From Diplonema japonicum (taxonomy: Eukaryota; Euglenozoa; Diplonemea; Diplonemida; Diplonemidae), in assembly GCA_964019335.1 (NCBI GenBank), contig OZ025707.1, positions 171,501 through 235,500 of the forward strand: DNA of 64,000 nucleotides, written 5' to 3'. Below, in pieces: positions 39,434-50,210 of the stretch. A program made the translations under genes and the position numbers. Below the pieces are notes generated by a model. It made no database searches, had not been told where the DNA came from, and saw nothing but the letters and a program-made list of their open reading frames with translations. Position 1 is the stretch's first letter. Every line of letters begins with the position of its first letter.

Positions 39434-39490
39434 ATAGATGCAGGTAGAGGATGAGAACAAGGGGGCATCTCACGAAGGCTTCCTTTAATT
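39434..39490. repeat. Short dispersed repeat, copy 2
   Basis: Diverged partner of 38264-38326 (agaggatgagaacaaggggg). Confidence 0.65.
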
Positions 39491-40509
39491 TAAATATTTT
39501 TTGTCCCCACCCACCCCCCCCCAATAATTTGATTTTTATAAACGAATGAATTTTAAAGAAAAACGCTACTTTGTTTGTTGTAATTTAATTTTTTTTTCAA
39601 AAAAAAAAACTTTTAAAACAAGGAATGTTGTGGCTATTTCTTTAAGATCCCCCATAGAATTTTCTACACCGTTGTCCCTGTTGATATCCATCCTATCAGG
39701 AAACTTTTTTTTCAAGAAATGGAAATAGAATGGGGAGAGGAGATACTGAAAGAGAGAAAGACGGGCTCTCCCCACCCCTACTTCCTCCTGAAGCGATCTG
39801 AACAAAAAAACAAAAAAAAAAAAAAAAAAAAAAACAAACAAACTAAATTTCCTTTTTCCTACTTCACATGTAGGCAAGGGTTTTTTTTTTTTTTTTTTTT
39901 TTCTTTTTTTTTTTTTTTGCTTTAACTATTGTCTTTGCTTTAAAAAAAAAAAAAAAAAAAAAAAAGAGTAGTGACAACCGGCGACTCTCTTTTTTTTTAT
40001 TTTTTTTTTATTTCCTTCTTATGCATGTGCACGTTTCTTTGTTTGAATTAAAGATAAAAAGGGTGTGGCGGGGCGGGGGAGAACTATTCCAGGGGCGGCT
40101 TTGTTGGGCCTGCCTGTACAATAGTTTGCCTCGTTTTTTTTTTTTCTCCCCTTTTTTTTCTTCTATCAACGAACTATATGGGGTCGGCCATCTCTCACTC
40201 CCCCCATCCTTTTTTTTTGCCACCTATACTAACCAAGGTCGGGAAGTATGGTGAAAAACATGGTCGCAAAAAGTAGTTTAAAAAAAAAACCCCCCCTTTT
40301 TTACGCAACGTATGTAAACACTTTATGTGTGTTAAAAAAAAAAGAAGAAGAAGAGGCACTAACTTTTGCCAGCTCCCAGCATATAAAGAGGTAAGGAAAG
40401 AAGTACCGTGGGTAGTACCGGTAAAGTAAAGAAAAAGGGGGGAAGGGAAAGCCCCTCTCCTCCTTTTTCTTTTTCTCCTTTTTTACACAATTCATATGGT
40501 CAGAAAATT

Positions 40510-40577
<68 letters not shown>

Positions 40578-40816
40578 CTTCTTGCAAGGCAATTCAAGTC
40601 AGTTGCTTGTACGCCAGGCGGTTTATAAGCAACCAAAGTCATTCTTCCTTTTTTTTTTTTTTTTTTTTTTTTTTTGCAAGAAACGGGTCTTCGGCTTCGT
40701 CAAACAAAAAGGGGAACGTTGGCAACGTGTTTCGGGGGGTTTTTTTTACAAACTTCTTTAGGTTTTTTACCCGGGCACGTACAAACAACAGTCAGTTCCA
40801 CTTTTTTTTTTTTGCT

Positions 40817-42134
40817 CCTCCAGCGCCCTGCTGGGAATTACCCATAAGGGACACACCCTGGACCCGTACTCTACTGCGATCTACAAGGCCATCTCTACTC
40901 TGGGACGACTTTGCACACGACATTCGAACAAGTCCCTTTTCATATCATGCTGGGAAGCGTACAGGAGAGCAAGGGATCAAGGCTCTCCATCATTTCCGAT
41001 GGGACCATTGCCAATGCAGACCTATGGCTCCGAGAAATAGGGTCAAGGTGGAAGGACTTCCAGCGAAGATACTACCGCAAGGCAAACAGCTCCTGAAACA
41101 CGAGATCAGGACGCTGCTGAAAGCCAAACTACGTGAGGATCTGGCCGAAGAGCGAGACACCTACCAGGGGGTCGAAACAGGCATTGACGAGGAGAAAACG
41201 AACTTCCTCCACAACGAGGTGACGACCACCAACCCACAGAAAGCAAGGAGGATACTTTGTGCCATTGCGGGCGCGATGCTTCCCCTACACCCCAGAGCTT
41301 ACGGCGACATGAACGGCTCACATACGAAATGCCTGGGGTGTGGCACACCATATAACATTGGGAACGGGACCAGCTCCCTACTACAACATACGATCTGGCA
41401 ATGCCCAGCGCACGCCGACTGCAGAACGACCAACACTGACCGCATTCGGCTGGTGCAAGACCACGTCAGCTGGCCAAGCTGCGCCCGACTACACGGCATT
41501 ATTACCTCTGATATGGACATAAGCCTGACAAGTGTCAAGGAACTACACCTGATGTTTGCGGAAATTGCGGGGAAACTCGAGAGCCTGCACCGAGAAGCAG
41601 GTCAGATACGACAATCTGCACTTCTGGAAAAGACCATTCCAACCGGGAAACCTATTAGAACCGAAACCCCTCATTTGGTATCACAAGCACGGGCTGGGGA
41701 AGAAGTACTTCCCGGGGCTGATCCCGTTTGTCCTCAAATGGCTGAGTGCCCTGAAATGGGGCAAGGATGGAGGGCAAGTGTCCAAGGCGGAGCTTGCTGT
41801 CGACTTCATAGCAACGGAGAGAATCCACATGGGTGGTGAAGACCTGGCATGCTGGGCTAGGAAAATCGGAAGAATCCTCAACGTCCTGGACAGGGCACAC
41901 AGAACAGGAACGGGGAATCACCTGATTCCAGCAGAAACTAAGAAGTCAGTACACTCACTGCGTACCCTGGGGCTCCACAGCCATTCCATCATTGGATACT
42001 CCACTCGTCCGGTCTTCGCGTCCCCGAAGAACCCACCCGATCCTAGAGGAGCAACTGCGAACGCATTGCATCCTCAACAACTCGCTAGTCGGTTTCACGC
42101 CCAAGCTGCTGATGAGATACTACGACGGGCCTAA
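40817..42134 (+). pseudogene. Decayed LINE ORF2 3' part of a related family
   Basis: Reading three frames in turn gives the same order of motifs as the C-terminal half of the LINE at 19675-23082. A CCHC motif (CLGCG...HTIWQC) comes first, then SWPSCARLHGI (LINE: GWPSCLRTLGV). Next is WLSALKWGKDGGQVSKAELA (LINE: WLSMLEWTDEGQISSVELA), then HLIPAE with an RPVF end (LINE: PLIPAE, RPRF). At least two frameshifts break it near 41560 and 42060. The reverse transcriptase core is missing. It is a related but clearly older element than the array LINE. Confidence 0.8.
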
Positions 42135-42496
42135 GGCACTACCACGACAGAAGGGATCAAACACTAGATGAGTTGATTGTCGTTAGGCGATCCTGTCACA
42201 TACTGCAGGTTCCCTTCAAAGACATCTTTTTTTTGCCAAATTTTCAACCTCCCCCCCCCCCCCCCCCCCCCCGTACATTTCTTTTTTATAAAAAAAATCA
42301 CTTTCTTTTTTGACCATTCTTTTATTATTATTATTATTATTCCAAGCAAAAAAAAAAAAAAAAAATCAGGTATTTTTATGTCCCCCCTCTCCCCGTTCTT
42401 CTATTTTTTTTTATTGTTGTTCCTTCTATTATTTTTTTTTTTTATATTGCGTCTTCCCACCAAAAAAAAAAAAAAACTCAAAAAAAAAAAAAAAGA
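42135..42496. other. A/T and C homopolymer spacer before the K+ channel
   Basis: Includes a C run of about 22, ATT repeats and A runs up to the start codon. No gene seen. Confidence 0.6.
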
Positions 42497-45400
42497 ATGA
42501 GCTTACACATAAACAACGGTGATCAGCAAGATGAAGAAGTCAGGTATTCCGAATCAGATCCAAGCGATGACACGCTGTCCGAGGGAACAGCCAGCAAGCT
42601 CTCACGGTACCCCACAGATGGTGCGGGTGGAACGAAAAGCCCGCTTCCAGAAGATGACATTCGAACTCTAGAAGACCCAACGCTGGGATCTCTTCATGAA
42701 ACAGTTTACACCGCTCGGCCTAGATACGCAAGAAGTGCTATTTCACAATCTGAAGCTGACTTCGCTGACGTTGTGTACGACAAGACCCGCAGGGAAAAGG
42801 TAAACGACATAATGCAGAGCAAACCGGTAGCGCTTTTTTTCATGGGGCTAATTATCGCGTCGACCCTGGCATTTCTCCTGGAAACGGTACCTGAGCTGTC
42901 TTCGGACCCGGACTACGGCAATCCGGACATGGAATGTTTCTGGTTCTGCTTGGAAACGACATTCATCGTTTTCTTCACACTGGAATACGCTGTACGATGG
43001 GCCAGTGCAAATTACCCGTTATCGTTCCCGTTCGAGGTTTTTAACATTGTGGATTTGGTGGCGATTCTTCCTTATTACGTTGAAATTCTTGCAAAAGACA
43101 GTATCGATCCGTGTGGGGCCAGCACTGTGAAAACAGCTGACAATGAAGGGAATGTTGTTGATTTGAGATTCATCAGAGTAATCCGCCTCGCGAGAGTGTT
43201 CCGCGTGTTGAAGCTATCCCGTCGAACCTCCGCCACCACCGTTTTGGTCCAGACGTTTCAAAACTCCATCGATGCGTTAATGGTCCCGTTTTTCTTCCTA
43301 CTTCTCGGGATGGTCGTTTTCGCCTCATTAATATACCTCGCGGAACAAGGGGATTACGACCCCGATGACAGAATGTACTATGTCACAGATTCTCAAGGAC
43401 ACCGTGTCACGACTTTTTTTGTTTCAATTCCGGATGCGTTGTGGTGGGCATTAGTGACAATGTCTACTGTTGGATACGGTGATATGTATCCTCGTACCGC
43501 AGCCGGAAAAGCGATAAATAGTTTCGCAATGATATTTGGAATTCTTTTCTTCGCAATGCCTATTGCAATTGTTGGGAACGAGTTCACCAAAGCCTGGGAG
43601 GAGAAAAAAAAACGCGACATCGAAGCTGGCAACAGACAGCAAGCTATTATTTCCGACGCTGAAAAATCAAAGCTTGAAGCGAACACTGCCGCGTGGGGTG
43701 AGAAAGAACTGAAACACTTCAGAATATACTTTGACGAGAGCAATATAACCCTTGAAGATTTCATGGGTGTTCCGAAGAATGAACGGCATATTGAGGGAAC
43801 GCGTGTTAGAAAGAAGATCCGACCTTCGAAAGACCTGATCCCCGAGCATTTCAACTGGGGTCTGTTCGGAAAGGAACCCAACGCCAAGAAAATTGCGTTG
43901 CAGCTCGGCACCTCCGATTTTTTTTTAAACGCACCGGAATCGCCGAAATTCACCGGAGAGTACCGACGGTTGAGCAAGACGAAGGCTATCTGGGAGAAAA
44001 AAGAACAAAACGCTTGTTTTTTACTAGAATCGAAAGAAGGGCATTGGGTCGTCCATGAACATCCGAACACCGGTACATACCTGCAAAGCGAGAAGCGTCA
44101 CGGCGGCTCGCTACCAAGTTTGAAAACCCAATGGATGCTTGTCGACACCAGAGCGAAACGGAAATCCAACGCAAAACTCGCAGGCGAACGACGAGACCTC
44201 GTTATAAAAAAACAAAAGGACACCCACATCGACAACATAGAATTTCGCGACACCGACGACGGTGTCATCCTCGTCGCCGCCGACACCGACCTCGCAAAGG
44301 GCTTCATAGGCCGAAAAGTTCTAAGCTACAACACAGTAACAGATCTACTAGAAGGAACTTACACACTCACCTTCGCAGTCTTACTATTTGCTCCAAGATT
44401 CGTCGCCGATACCAGCTTGCTGGACCTTGCGAATAAGGTGTTTCACATCTTCAGAACGCAACGGCAACAAGGCGCTGTCTCAGAGAAGAACACGCAAATG
44501 TACAGCAAAGATTTCGTCGTTCAATTGTACCACCACCTCGGGTACGCCAGGCTCCCCACCGGGTTTCGAAGCAAAGCGGGGCTTAAAATAGTCTGCGGGA
44601 GCGAGACCCAAGGCGGGGCGGATTTTATATTTTCATCCGATTCTGATCTAGGTGTGTTTGGGTTAGGTCCGGGATCTGTGGTGCCGGTGTACTGCATGGC
44701 GAACCAGGCGAAGAACATGAACGATCCGGAAAGAAAAGGATCCATCGGAGGGGAACTCCTTGCTTTGGCGCAGAACTTTTATCTAAACGCGGATCGGAGC
44801 AGATCACAGCGAGTCTTTCTGGCTACATATCGCGGGACAGATGTCCGGTTTTATTCCGCGTTTTTTCCAGCAGAATATTTAGATGCTATGACACAAGGCC
44901 AACACAAAGATCAGCTCGATCCTATCGCTGTTCTAACATATCCCAACAGAGGCGACGGCGGTGGTGTACCTGGGTACCCCGACACTATAAGAACCCGTAA
45001 CGATTCAAACGAAACCACATTGAGATTCGCCGCGGGGACACATCTCGAACTCGACGCGATGGATAATCCTTTAAGATTGTTAAGCATTGATCCGATCACG
45101 CAGAGCGGAACTGGTTTGAAACCAGGTATGCGAATTCATGAACTGAACGGAGTTCCAGTCCATACTGTAAGTATGCTTGGTGTTGAACTTGCCAAGGCAG
45201 CAGAGAACAATGTGGATATTAAGTTGAAGGTGAGCGTGGAGCACGATGCGTTGGATTTTCTGAACCCGTCAGAGAGGGTGGCCATCACCACCGTACTTCA
45301 AAGGATACGGTTGAACATCATAAAATATCTGCAGGAGGATCTTGATGAAAATCTCGCATTTGCACCAATATCCTCACCTAGAATCCGGGACATGGTGTCG

Positions 45401-45754
45401 ATGGCTTCTTGCAGTATGACGTCCCGTCATCTCTCAGCGTTGTTTGAACGGCAGGAGTCCTCTCGGATGTCTGAGCAAGGTCCTTCTTCAGCGAGAAGCG
45501 GTGCTGTTAAACGAAGTGCGTTTCAGAGCAAACTGCGGCCGATGGAGCCGGGTATTGAGATGAAGACAGTTGTGCGGCCGCAAACACCGTTGGTCAGACC
45601 TGCAACACCGTTGGCCGCCCCCGCCACACCCGGGCCTGCGGTGCATTATGACCCTTCGTTGGTGTCACTGTCGTCCTTTCCGAGGTCGCCTTCTTCGATT
45701 CAAAGCGAGTACCGGGAAGATAAGGAGGAGGACGGAGGCTTGTCGTTTCAATGA
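42497..45754 (+). CDS. Voltage-gated potassium channel with long C-terminal tail
   Basis: The protein has 1085 residues and no introns. Six transmembrane segments: S1 110-130, S2 146-168, S3 177-198, S4 223-243 with Arg/Lys every third residue (RFIRVIRLARVFRVLK), S5 262-283, S6 339-363 with the hinge FAMPIAIVG. The pore filter TVGYGD at 324-329 marks K+ selectivity. The first 100 residues are acidic and lack a T1 tetramerisation domain I can recognise. The C-terminal 700 residues are cytoplasmic. Residues about 851-915 (GLKPGMRIHELNGVPV core) look like a PDZ domain, and the end has ATP-x-x-P repeats. The middle of the tail I do not recognise. Plasma-membrane K+ channel gated by depolarisation, as in the Shaker family. 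Confidence 0.93.
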   Translation: MSLHINNGDQQDEEVRYSESDPSDDTLSEGTASKLSRYPTDGAGGTKSPLPEDDIRTLEDPTLGSLHETVYTARPRYARSAISQSEADFADVVYDKTRREKVNDIMQSKPVALFFMGLIIASTLAFLLETVPELSSDPDYGNPDMECFWFCLETTFIVFFTLEYAVRWASANYPLSFPFEVFNIVDLVAILPYYVEILAKDSIDPCGASTVKTADNEGNVVDLRFIRVIRLARVFRVLKLSRRTSATTVLVQTFQNSIDALMVPFFFLLLGMVVFASLIYLAEQGDYDPDDRMYYVTDSQGHRVTTFFVSIPDALWWALVTMSTVGYGDMYPRTAAGKAINSFAMIFGILFFAMPIAIVGNEFTKAWEEKKKRDIEAGNRQQAIISDAEKSKLEANTAAWGEKELKHFRIYFDESNITLEDFMGVPKNERHIEGTRVRKKIRPSKDLIPEHFNWGLFGKEPNAKKIALQLGTSDFFLNAPESPKFTGEYRRLSKTKAIWEKKEQNACFLLESKEGHWVVHEHPNTGTYLQSEKRHGGSLPSLKTQWMLVDTRAKRKSNAKLAGERRDLVIKKQKDTHIDNIEFRDTDDGVILVAADTDLAKGFIGRKVLSYNTVTDLLEGTYTLTFAVLLFAPRFVADTSLLDLANKVFHIFRTQRQQGAVSEKNTQMYSKDFVVQLYHHLGYARLPTGFRSKAGLKIVCGSETQGGADFIFSSDSDLGVFGLGPGSVVPVYCMANQAKNMNDPERKGSIGGELLALAQNFYLNADRSRSQRVFLATYRGTDVRFYSAFFPAEYLDAMTQGQHKDQLDPIAVLTYPNRGDGGGVPGYPDTIRTRNDSNETTLRFAAGTHLELDAMDNPLRLLSIDPITQSGTGLKPGMRIHELNGVPVHTVSMLGVELAKAAENNVDIKLKVSVEHDALDFLNPSERVAITTVLQRIRLNIIKYLQEDLDENLAFAPISSPRIRDMVSMASCSMTSRHLSALFERQESSRMSEQGPSSARSGAVKRSAFQSKLRPMEPGIEMKTVVRPQTPLVRPATPLAAPATPGPAVHYDPSLVSLSSFPRSPSSIQSEYREDKEEDGGLSFQ

Positions 45755-46244
45755 TTTTTTTTTTTTTTTTTTTTTTTTATAGGGGAAAAAAAAAGGGGGG
45801 GGTGTATTTTTTTTTTTTCTCCCATCGTTATGAAAATATGAATTTTTTTTTTCCCCTTGCTGTGTTGATTTTTGTTGTTATGAAATAATTAAAGGGTGGG
45901 GGGATGATGATGATGGTGATGAAAGAAACCAAGAGAAAAAAAAAAGAAGAAAAAAAAGAAAGAAAAACCTAGCTGCCTCATTTTTTTTTTTTAAATTTTT
46001 CTTTCTTATCGCACCTTACGACTTCAAAAAAAACAGAGGAGGGGATATGTTATATGACTCTTTATCATCAACAACAACAACAAAGAAAAAAAAAAGAAGA
46101 AGAAGAAAGACGAAAGGAGAGGGCGGAAGAAGGAGGGGGAGGGGAAAAAAAAAAGAAAGCTCGGGGAAAAAAAAAGAGTTCTCCCTGAATTCTCCTTTTT
46201 TTTGACGATTTTTTTCTTTTGCCCTTTTTTTTTTGGGCTCACAG

Positions 46245-46373
46245 AGAACGTATTCAGAAGTGCACAGCAAAGAGTGGGAAGAATGGTTTCCCTGCCAACG
46301 CAAGGACAAGGGTACACACCCTTCGACATCTTGGGGACCCGACGACACGGCCACCATGAATTTCTCCTGAACG
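46245..46373 (+). other. Orphan exon-like fragment with splice-like borders
   Basis: It lies between an acceptor-like T-rich tract ending cacag and a donor-like gtgagc. One frame reads coding-like peptide with VFRSAQQRVGRMV and YTPFDILGTRRHGHHEFLL. I do not recognise the protein. It may be an exon of a gene whose introns now carry the neighbouring repeat; the phase does not match the next exon-like piece directly. Confidence 0.35.
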
Positions 46374-46440
46374 GTGAGCACCTACCGGGCACACCGAAAT
46401 TTATCCTTTTCTTTTTTTTTTTTTTTTTTTTTTTTTAAGG

Positions 46441-46735
46441 TGGTGGGGATAACATGGAAATATAAGAAGTACATCAGATGTGTTGTTCGCTGTTGACCTC
46501 CTCGTCGGTCATCACCGGTAGCGCCCGAGTGGAAGAACATAATGCAGATGCTCAGGGTGACGAACAGGCAGCAAACTGCACGAGCGCAGAATCTTGGTTA
46601 CCCGGGACGCACCGGCTGGGGTTGAGCTGTACACCGCACGCATTAAGGACACGACGCGGAACGCAGAAGAAGCTACAACTCGGCCGCGGCGCCCCCTGTA
46701 ATCAAGTAGACAGTTCTTGTGCAGGGCGCCGCCAA
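46441..46735. repeat. Dispersed repeat of about 295 bp, copy B
   Basis: Second copy of the element at 38577-38870. It lacks the short cgcgcagaat duplication present in copy A. Confidence 0.75.
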
Positions 46736-47028
46736 CACCGGCCTCCTTTAACTCATATATTTTTTTTTACTCTCTCCCAGGCTCTCTTTTTTTTTTTTTT
46801 TAAATGTGGAACACACCCTTGCCCCCCCCCCCCCCCCTTTGCAAAAATATGTCTTATTCCATATCCTTATAGAGTACCTCCAGATAATCCTCTTTTTTTT
46901 TTTGCCTCTCAACAAAGCAAGCAAGCTCAAAACTAGTTTCTTCACTCCGAGAGGGGGGGGGGGGGGGGGGGGGTCTTTTATTATTTTTTTTCTTGGACTT
47001 TCTCAGACCACTGGTCAGGAGAGGGCAG

Positions 47029-47059
<31 letters not shown>

Positions 47060-47106
47060 GAGGTTCTGTTATACATTTTGATGTTTTTTTTTTTTTTCTC
47101 CTTAAG

Positions 47107-47245
47107 CTGGACGGTCCGACGTCAGAGGTGGCAAAGCAAGCTGTATGGGTACGATCACAGGAAGAATATCCGTGAGGCGGAAATGCCCTGCATGGAATCG
47201 TTCCGAAGGGAGCTGATGAGGATGCTAAGGAACGGGCGAGGATGA
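47107..47245 (+). other. Orphan exon-like fragment ending in a stop
   Basis: After a T run ending ccttaag, one frame reads RWQSKLYGYDHRKNIREAEM and then FRRELMRMLRNGRG before TGA. It could be the last exon of a small basic protein. Family not recognised. Confidence 0.35.
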
Positions 47246-47325
47246 CCCAGGGCGTATCTCAAGAGGAGTGCGAGGCTACACGGAGAGCCCGATTAGTGTG
47301 AATTGATGCACACTTAAACTTTATC

Positions 47326-47359
<34 letters not shown>

Positions 47360-47483
47360 CCTGATATGTTTGTTCTTCGTTATTATTATTTTTTTTTTTT
47401 TTTTTTCTCTTCAGATTTAAGGACGTTAAGACTGTTATTGAAAAAAACATCCCGAGGAGCGGAGGTGGGGGGGGAAAAAAAAA

Positions 47484-47913
47484 ATGAAGGGTGAAGAAAG
47501 ATCTATTGACCAGGAGCTTGCGGTGGTGACGGGGTGCATCGAGAAAGTAATCACGCCATCGCTGCAGTACCAACATAACAAGGTGGGTGAGTGGATAAAA
47601 ACTATCGTGGAAAATTGCATGCAAGAGCTTATGCAGCATAAAATGCAGAGAAAGTACATAGGTATTTATTTCCAGGAGAGGGAAAAAAGAAAAAAGAAAA
47701 AAAAAAAAAAAAAAAAGTTCATTGTACCATTCTTCAGAAGAGTGGCGCCGGGCTTCATACGAATACTTGTTGTTACTGGGACAACACGAGTGATGGTATG
47801 CAGAAAAAAAAAAAGAGAGAAAAAAAACCCCCCCTACAAAAGGATATTTCACGCACAAAACGGAAAATAAAAATATGATCTGCGTGACGACTGTTTACGG
47901 CCTAGCGCTTTGA
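47484..47913 (+). CDS. Dynein light chain, Tctex-1 family (three exons)
   Basis: Exons 47484-47661, 47718-47795 and 47843-47913 join to 108 residues, the normal length for this family (about 113). Exon 1 carries the helical part with QYQHNKVGEW and ends KYI. Exon 2 gives the diagnostic strand CTILQKSGAGLHT then CCYWDN. Exon 3 ends NKNMICVTTVYGLAL, matching the family C-terminus. Introns are 56 and 47 nt, GT-AG; the first ends in a long A run. Tctex-1 light chains bind the intermediate chain of dynein, cytoplasmic or axonemal. Reading through the introns gives a false lysine-rich protein. Confidence 0.92.
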
Positions 47914-48064
47914 TCCTTTTCTTTTTTTTTTTTAAATTTCTTTTTTTGAAAAAAAAAAAGGAAGAAATGCGGGAGCAGTGTATCTTTTTTTTTTTTTTTT
48001 TTAGTTCTCCCCACACGTTATCCCGTTTTCCTCCTCTCCTTCCCCCTTCCCCTTTCTCCACTTT

Positions 48065-48107
<43 letters not shown>

Positions 48108-48205
48108 TTTAAATTGTTGCATGATAAAGTCCTGATCTAAATAAGCACAAAAAAAAAAAAGTGATGGGGTATTTTTCGGTCTGAAAAAAAAAAAAAAAAA
48201 AAAAA
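47914..48205. other. Spacer between Tctex-1 and GT61 genes
   Basis: T and A runs only, including T runs over 30 and an A run up to the GT61 start. Nothing else supported. Confidence 0.6.
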
Positions 48206-48322
48206 ATGGGAGTGAAAAATCTAATGCTGATGGTGCTCAGCTTCATCGTGGGCTCGGCGCTCACCATGCTATTCTCAGGATTCTTCATCTTGAACAAAAC
48301 AGGCACGGCCATGGGGGCCATC

Positions 48323-48394
<72 letters not shown>

Positions 48395-49780
48395 CTTGTT
48401 GTCTTGCCGACCTCCCGACATCATCAGCTACAGCAACAACCACCTATGTCTAAGAACCCCGAAACTCAATCACCTGGAAAACACATGTCCTTCTCTCGCT
48501 TATTGAACAAAGGTGGTCTCCACATGGACCCGGAGGAGTTTCTCCCGTGGACCGCGAACACCGACCCGAACCCAAAACAAAGCACCGCAAAATGCATGAA
48601 AGTTGGAATGCAACAAAAATGCCACTTCAGAAATATCATGGTGGTCAACAACACGTTTCACCTCCACGGGAGCAAATCTGATATAGGTCAGTACCCAGAC
48701 ACTATATACCCGGCAGATGGGCTGGTTGAAAAGCTTAAGCAATATCATCACTACGAGGGGCACAGGATAAAAAGGGTGACATCTGCGGGGAATTTTTGCG
48801 AACGAATCGTGTCGCGGCCGACAATTTTCGTTTTCAGGATGTCGGGACATAGTACTTATCATTTGTGGGAGAACAATTTGGGGCCTTTTTATCAAACGCT
48901 GCAGCAGTTCACCGCGTTAAAGTCGGACCTCAACGACCCGAAAAAACTGATGGTCGCATTCGTCGATTTAAAACCGGTTACAGGGCCGAAAGCTCCGTAT
49001 CTGTTGGACACGTTATTGCAGTCGTTTACGGATTTACCATTGATAAATGCGAGCAGGATTTTCAGGCGAACTTGCTTTTCCAACGGTATTGTTGGTGTAG
49101 CCAGCTCATCGTTCGAGCATTTCAAACTTCTAAACAGTATGCGGTTACACGTTGCGGGGCATTTACCGAAACCCTTGCCCAAAACCCCGCATGTTCTATT
49201 CATCTCGCGCAACCATGCATCTGTCATCCGCGGTCGAAAAATTTCAAACGAATTAGAGGTCATTGCCGCTGTAAACGAAACCGTTTTAACAATGACGGGG
49301 CAGCCTGTAGAATACATCCACATGCAGGACCTGAAAACATATCAAGACCAGGTTAAGAAGACGATGGGTAGTCAGATTATAATAGGGCCTCACGGTGGCG
49401 GGATCGCGAATTGCATCTGGATGCAGAAAGGGTGTGTTGTCATGGAAATGGCAGCCCCCGCCGGAAAAACCCTCTTCGAGCTCTACCATTCTATGTGTAA
49501 AAAATCTGCTATTTCGCACTTGTCTTTTGTGGCCGAGCCTGATCCTGGGGATGTTGGGGTGTGTGTAAATACTTTTTTTTTTTTTTTTATATAATTGCAC
49601 GCGCAGCTCTCCGCATCGGCTTTCAACAACAACAAGAGGCTGTACTCGAACCTGATGATTCCTGTTGAGAAAATGAAGGAGCAAACCAAGAGAGCGGTCG
49701 ACACGTATTTTAAGGTGTGTAGGGGAAGAAGAAGAAAAAAAAAAGAAAAAAAACAGAACTACGAGAAAAGCCAGAAATGA
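48206..49780 (+). CDS. GT61-family glycosyltransferase (EOGT/DUF563-like), two exons
   Basis: Exon 1 is 48206-49558 and exon 2 is 49607-49780 (48-nt GT-AG intron in phase 0, T-rich with a TAA inside), giving 508 residues. Residues 5-29 form a signal anchor (type II, Golgi/ER). A poly-Asn tract of about 24 residues from a pure AAC repeat follows. The catalytic region runs from about 130 to 450 and ends with the family motif IIGPHGGGIANCIWM near residue 393 and CVVMEM. GT61 enzymes transfer xylose, arabinose or GlcNAc; the substrate here is unknown. Exon 2 ends in a Lys/Arg-rich tail; a gtgtgt after TATTTTAAG could be a further donor, which would change the C-terminus. Confidence 0.85.
48323..48392 (+). 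repeat. AAC trinucleotide repeat encoding poly-Asn
   Basis: About 23 pure AAC units inside the stem region of the glycosyltransferase. Purity suggests recent expansion and length polymorphism. Confidence 0.95.
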
Positions 49781-50210
49781 AGAGAGGGTGTGGGGGAAGA
49801 GGCTATTATTAGTTGAAAACATCTTCCCCGTTAATTTTTTCTTTTTTTTTTTGTTTTCTCCCTTCAAAAAAAAAAAAAAAAAAAAAAAAAAAACGCGCAC
49901 ATACACCAACAACTACAGGCGGAGGGCGGTGGGGGCGGGAAGGGACAAAAAAAAGTCCGGCAAAAAAAAAAGAAGAAAAAGAAAAGGGGCTTGCCCCTCG
50001 CGAAAAAGATAAAAAAAAAAGAAAAAGAAGAAGGAAACAAAAAAGAAAAACCTTTTAAATACACAACACACACACACACACACACACACAACCTGCTACA
50101 TAAGCATCTTCGATAAATTTTGATAACTCCTTCGGGAGAGCAGAGGTGTTCGCGAGCAAATAAAACAAGAAGAAAAAAAAAAAAAAAAAAGAAGAAGAAA
50201 AGAAAAAGAA
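49781..50210. other. Spacer before the giant surface-protein gene
   Basis: Purine-rich DNA with A runs, a CA repeat at about 50066-50090 and a short non-repetitive stretch at 50091-50160. A possible extra GT61 exon after caactacag at 49918 cannot be confirmed. Confidence 0.5.

Larger units (their letters stand above)
37465..40816. other. A/T-rich intergenic region with repeats
   Basis: Mostly A and T homopolymers with an AT repeat at about 38327-38360. Complex islands are one exon-like piece, a dispersed repeat (38577-38870) and a 60-bp repeat pair (38264-38326 and 39434-39490). I find no convincing complete gene. Confidence 0.6.
45755..47483. other. A/T-rich region with exon-like pieces and a dispersed repeat
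   Basis: Homopolymers with two coding-like islands (46245-46373 and 47107-47245) and the second dispersed repeat copy. The stretch 47416-47480 between a T run and the Tctex-1 start ends in a TGA in its coding-like frame and is more likely 5' UTR or the end of another gene. Confidence 0.5.

Noticed and set aside
40496..40640. Apparent protein start with a poly-Phe stretch before the decayed LINE
   Set aside because: It is a T homopolymer read as codons; only the part after about 40817 resembles LINE protein.
47662..47870. Continuous frame extending the Tctex-1 N-terminus into a Lys-rich tail
   Set aside because: Removing two short introns restores the family motif GAGLHT and the normal C-terminus at the expected total length, so the read-through is an artefact.
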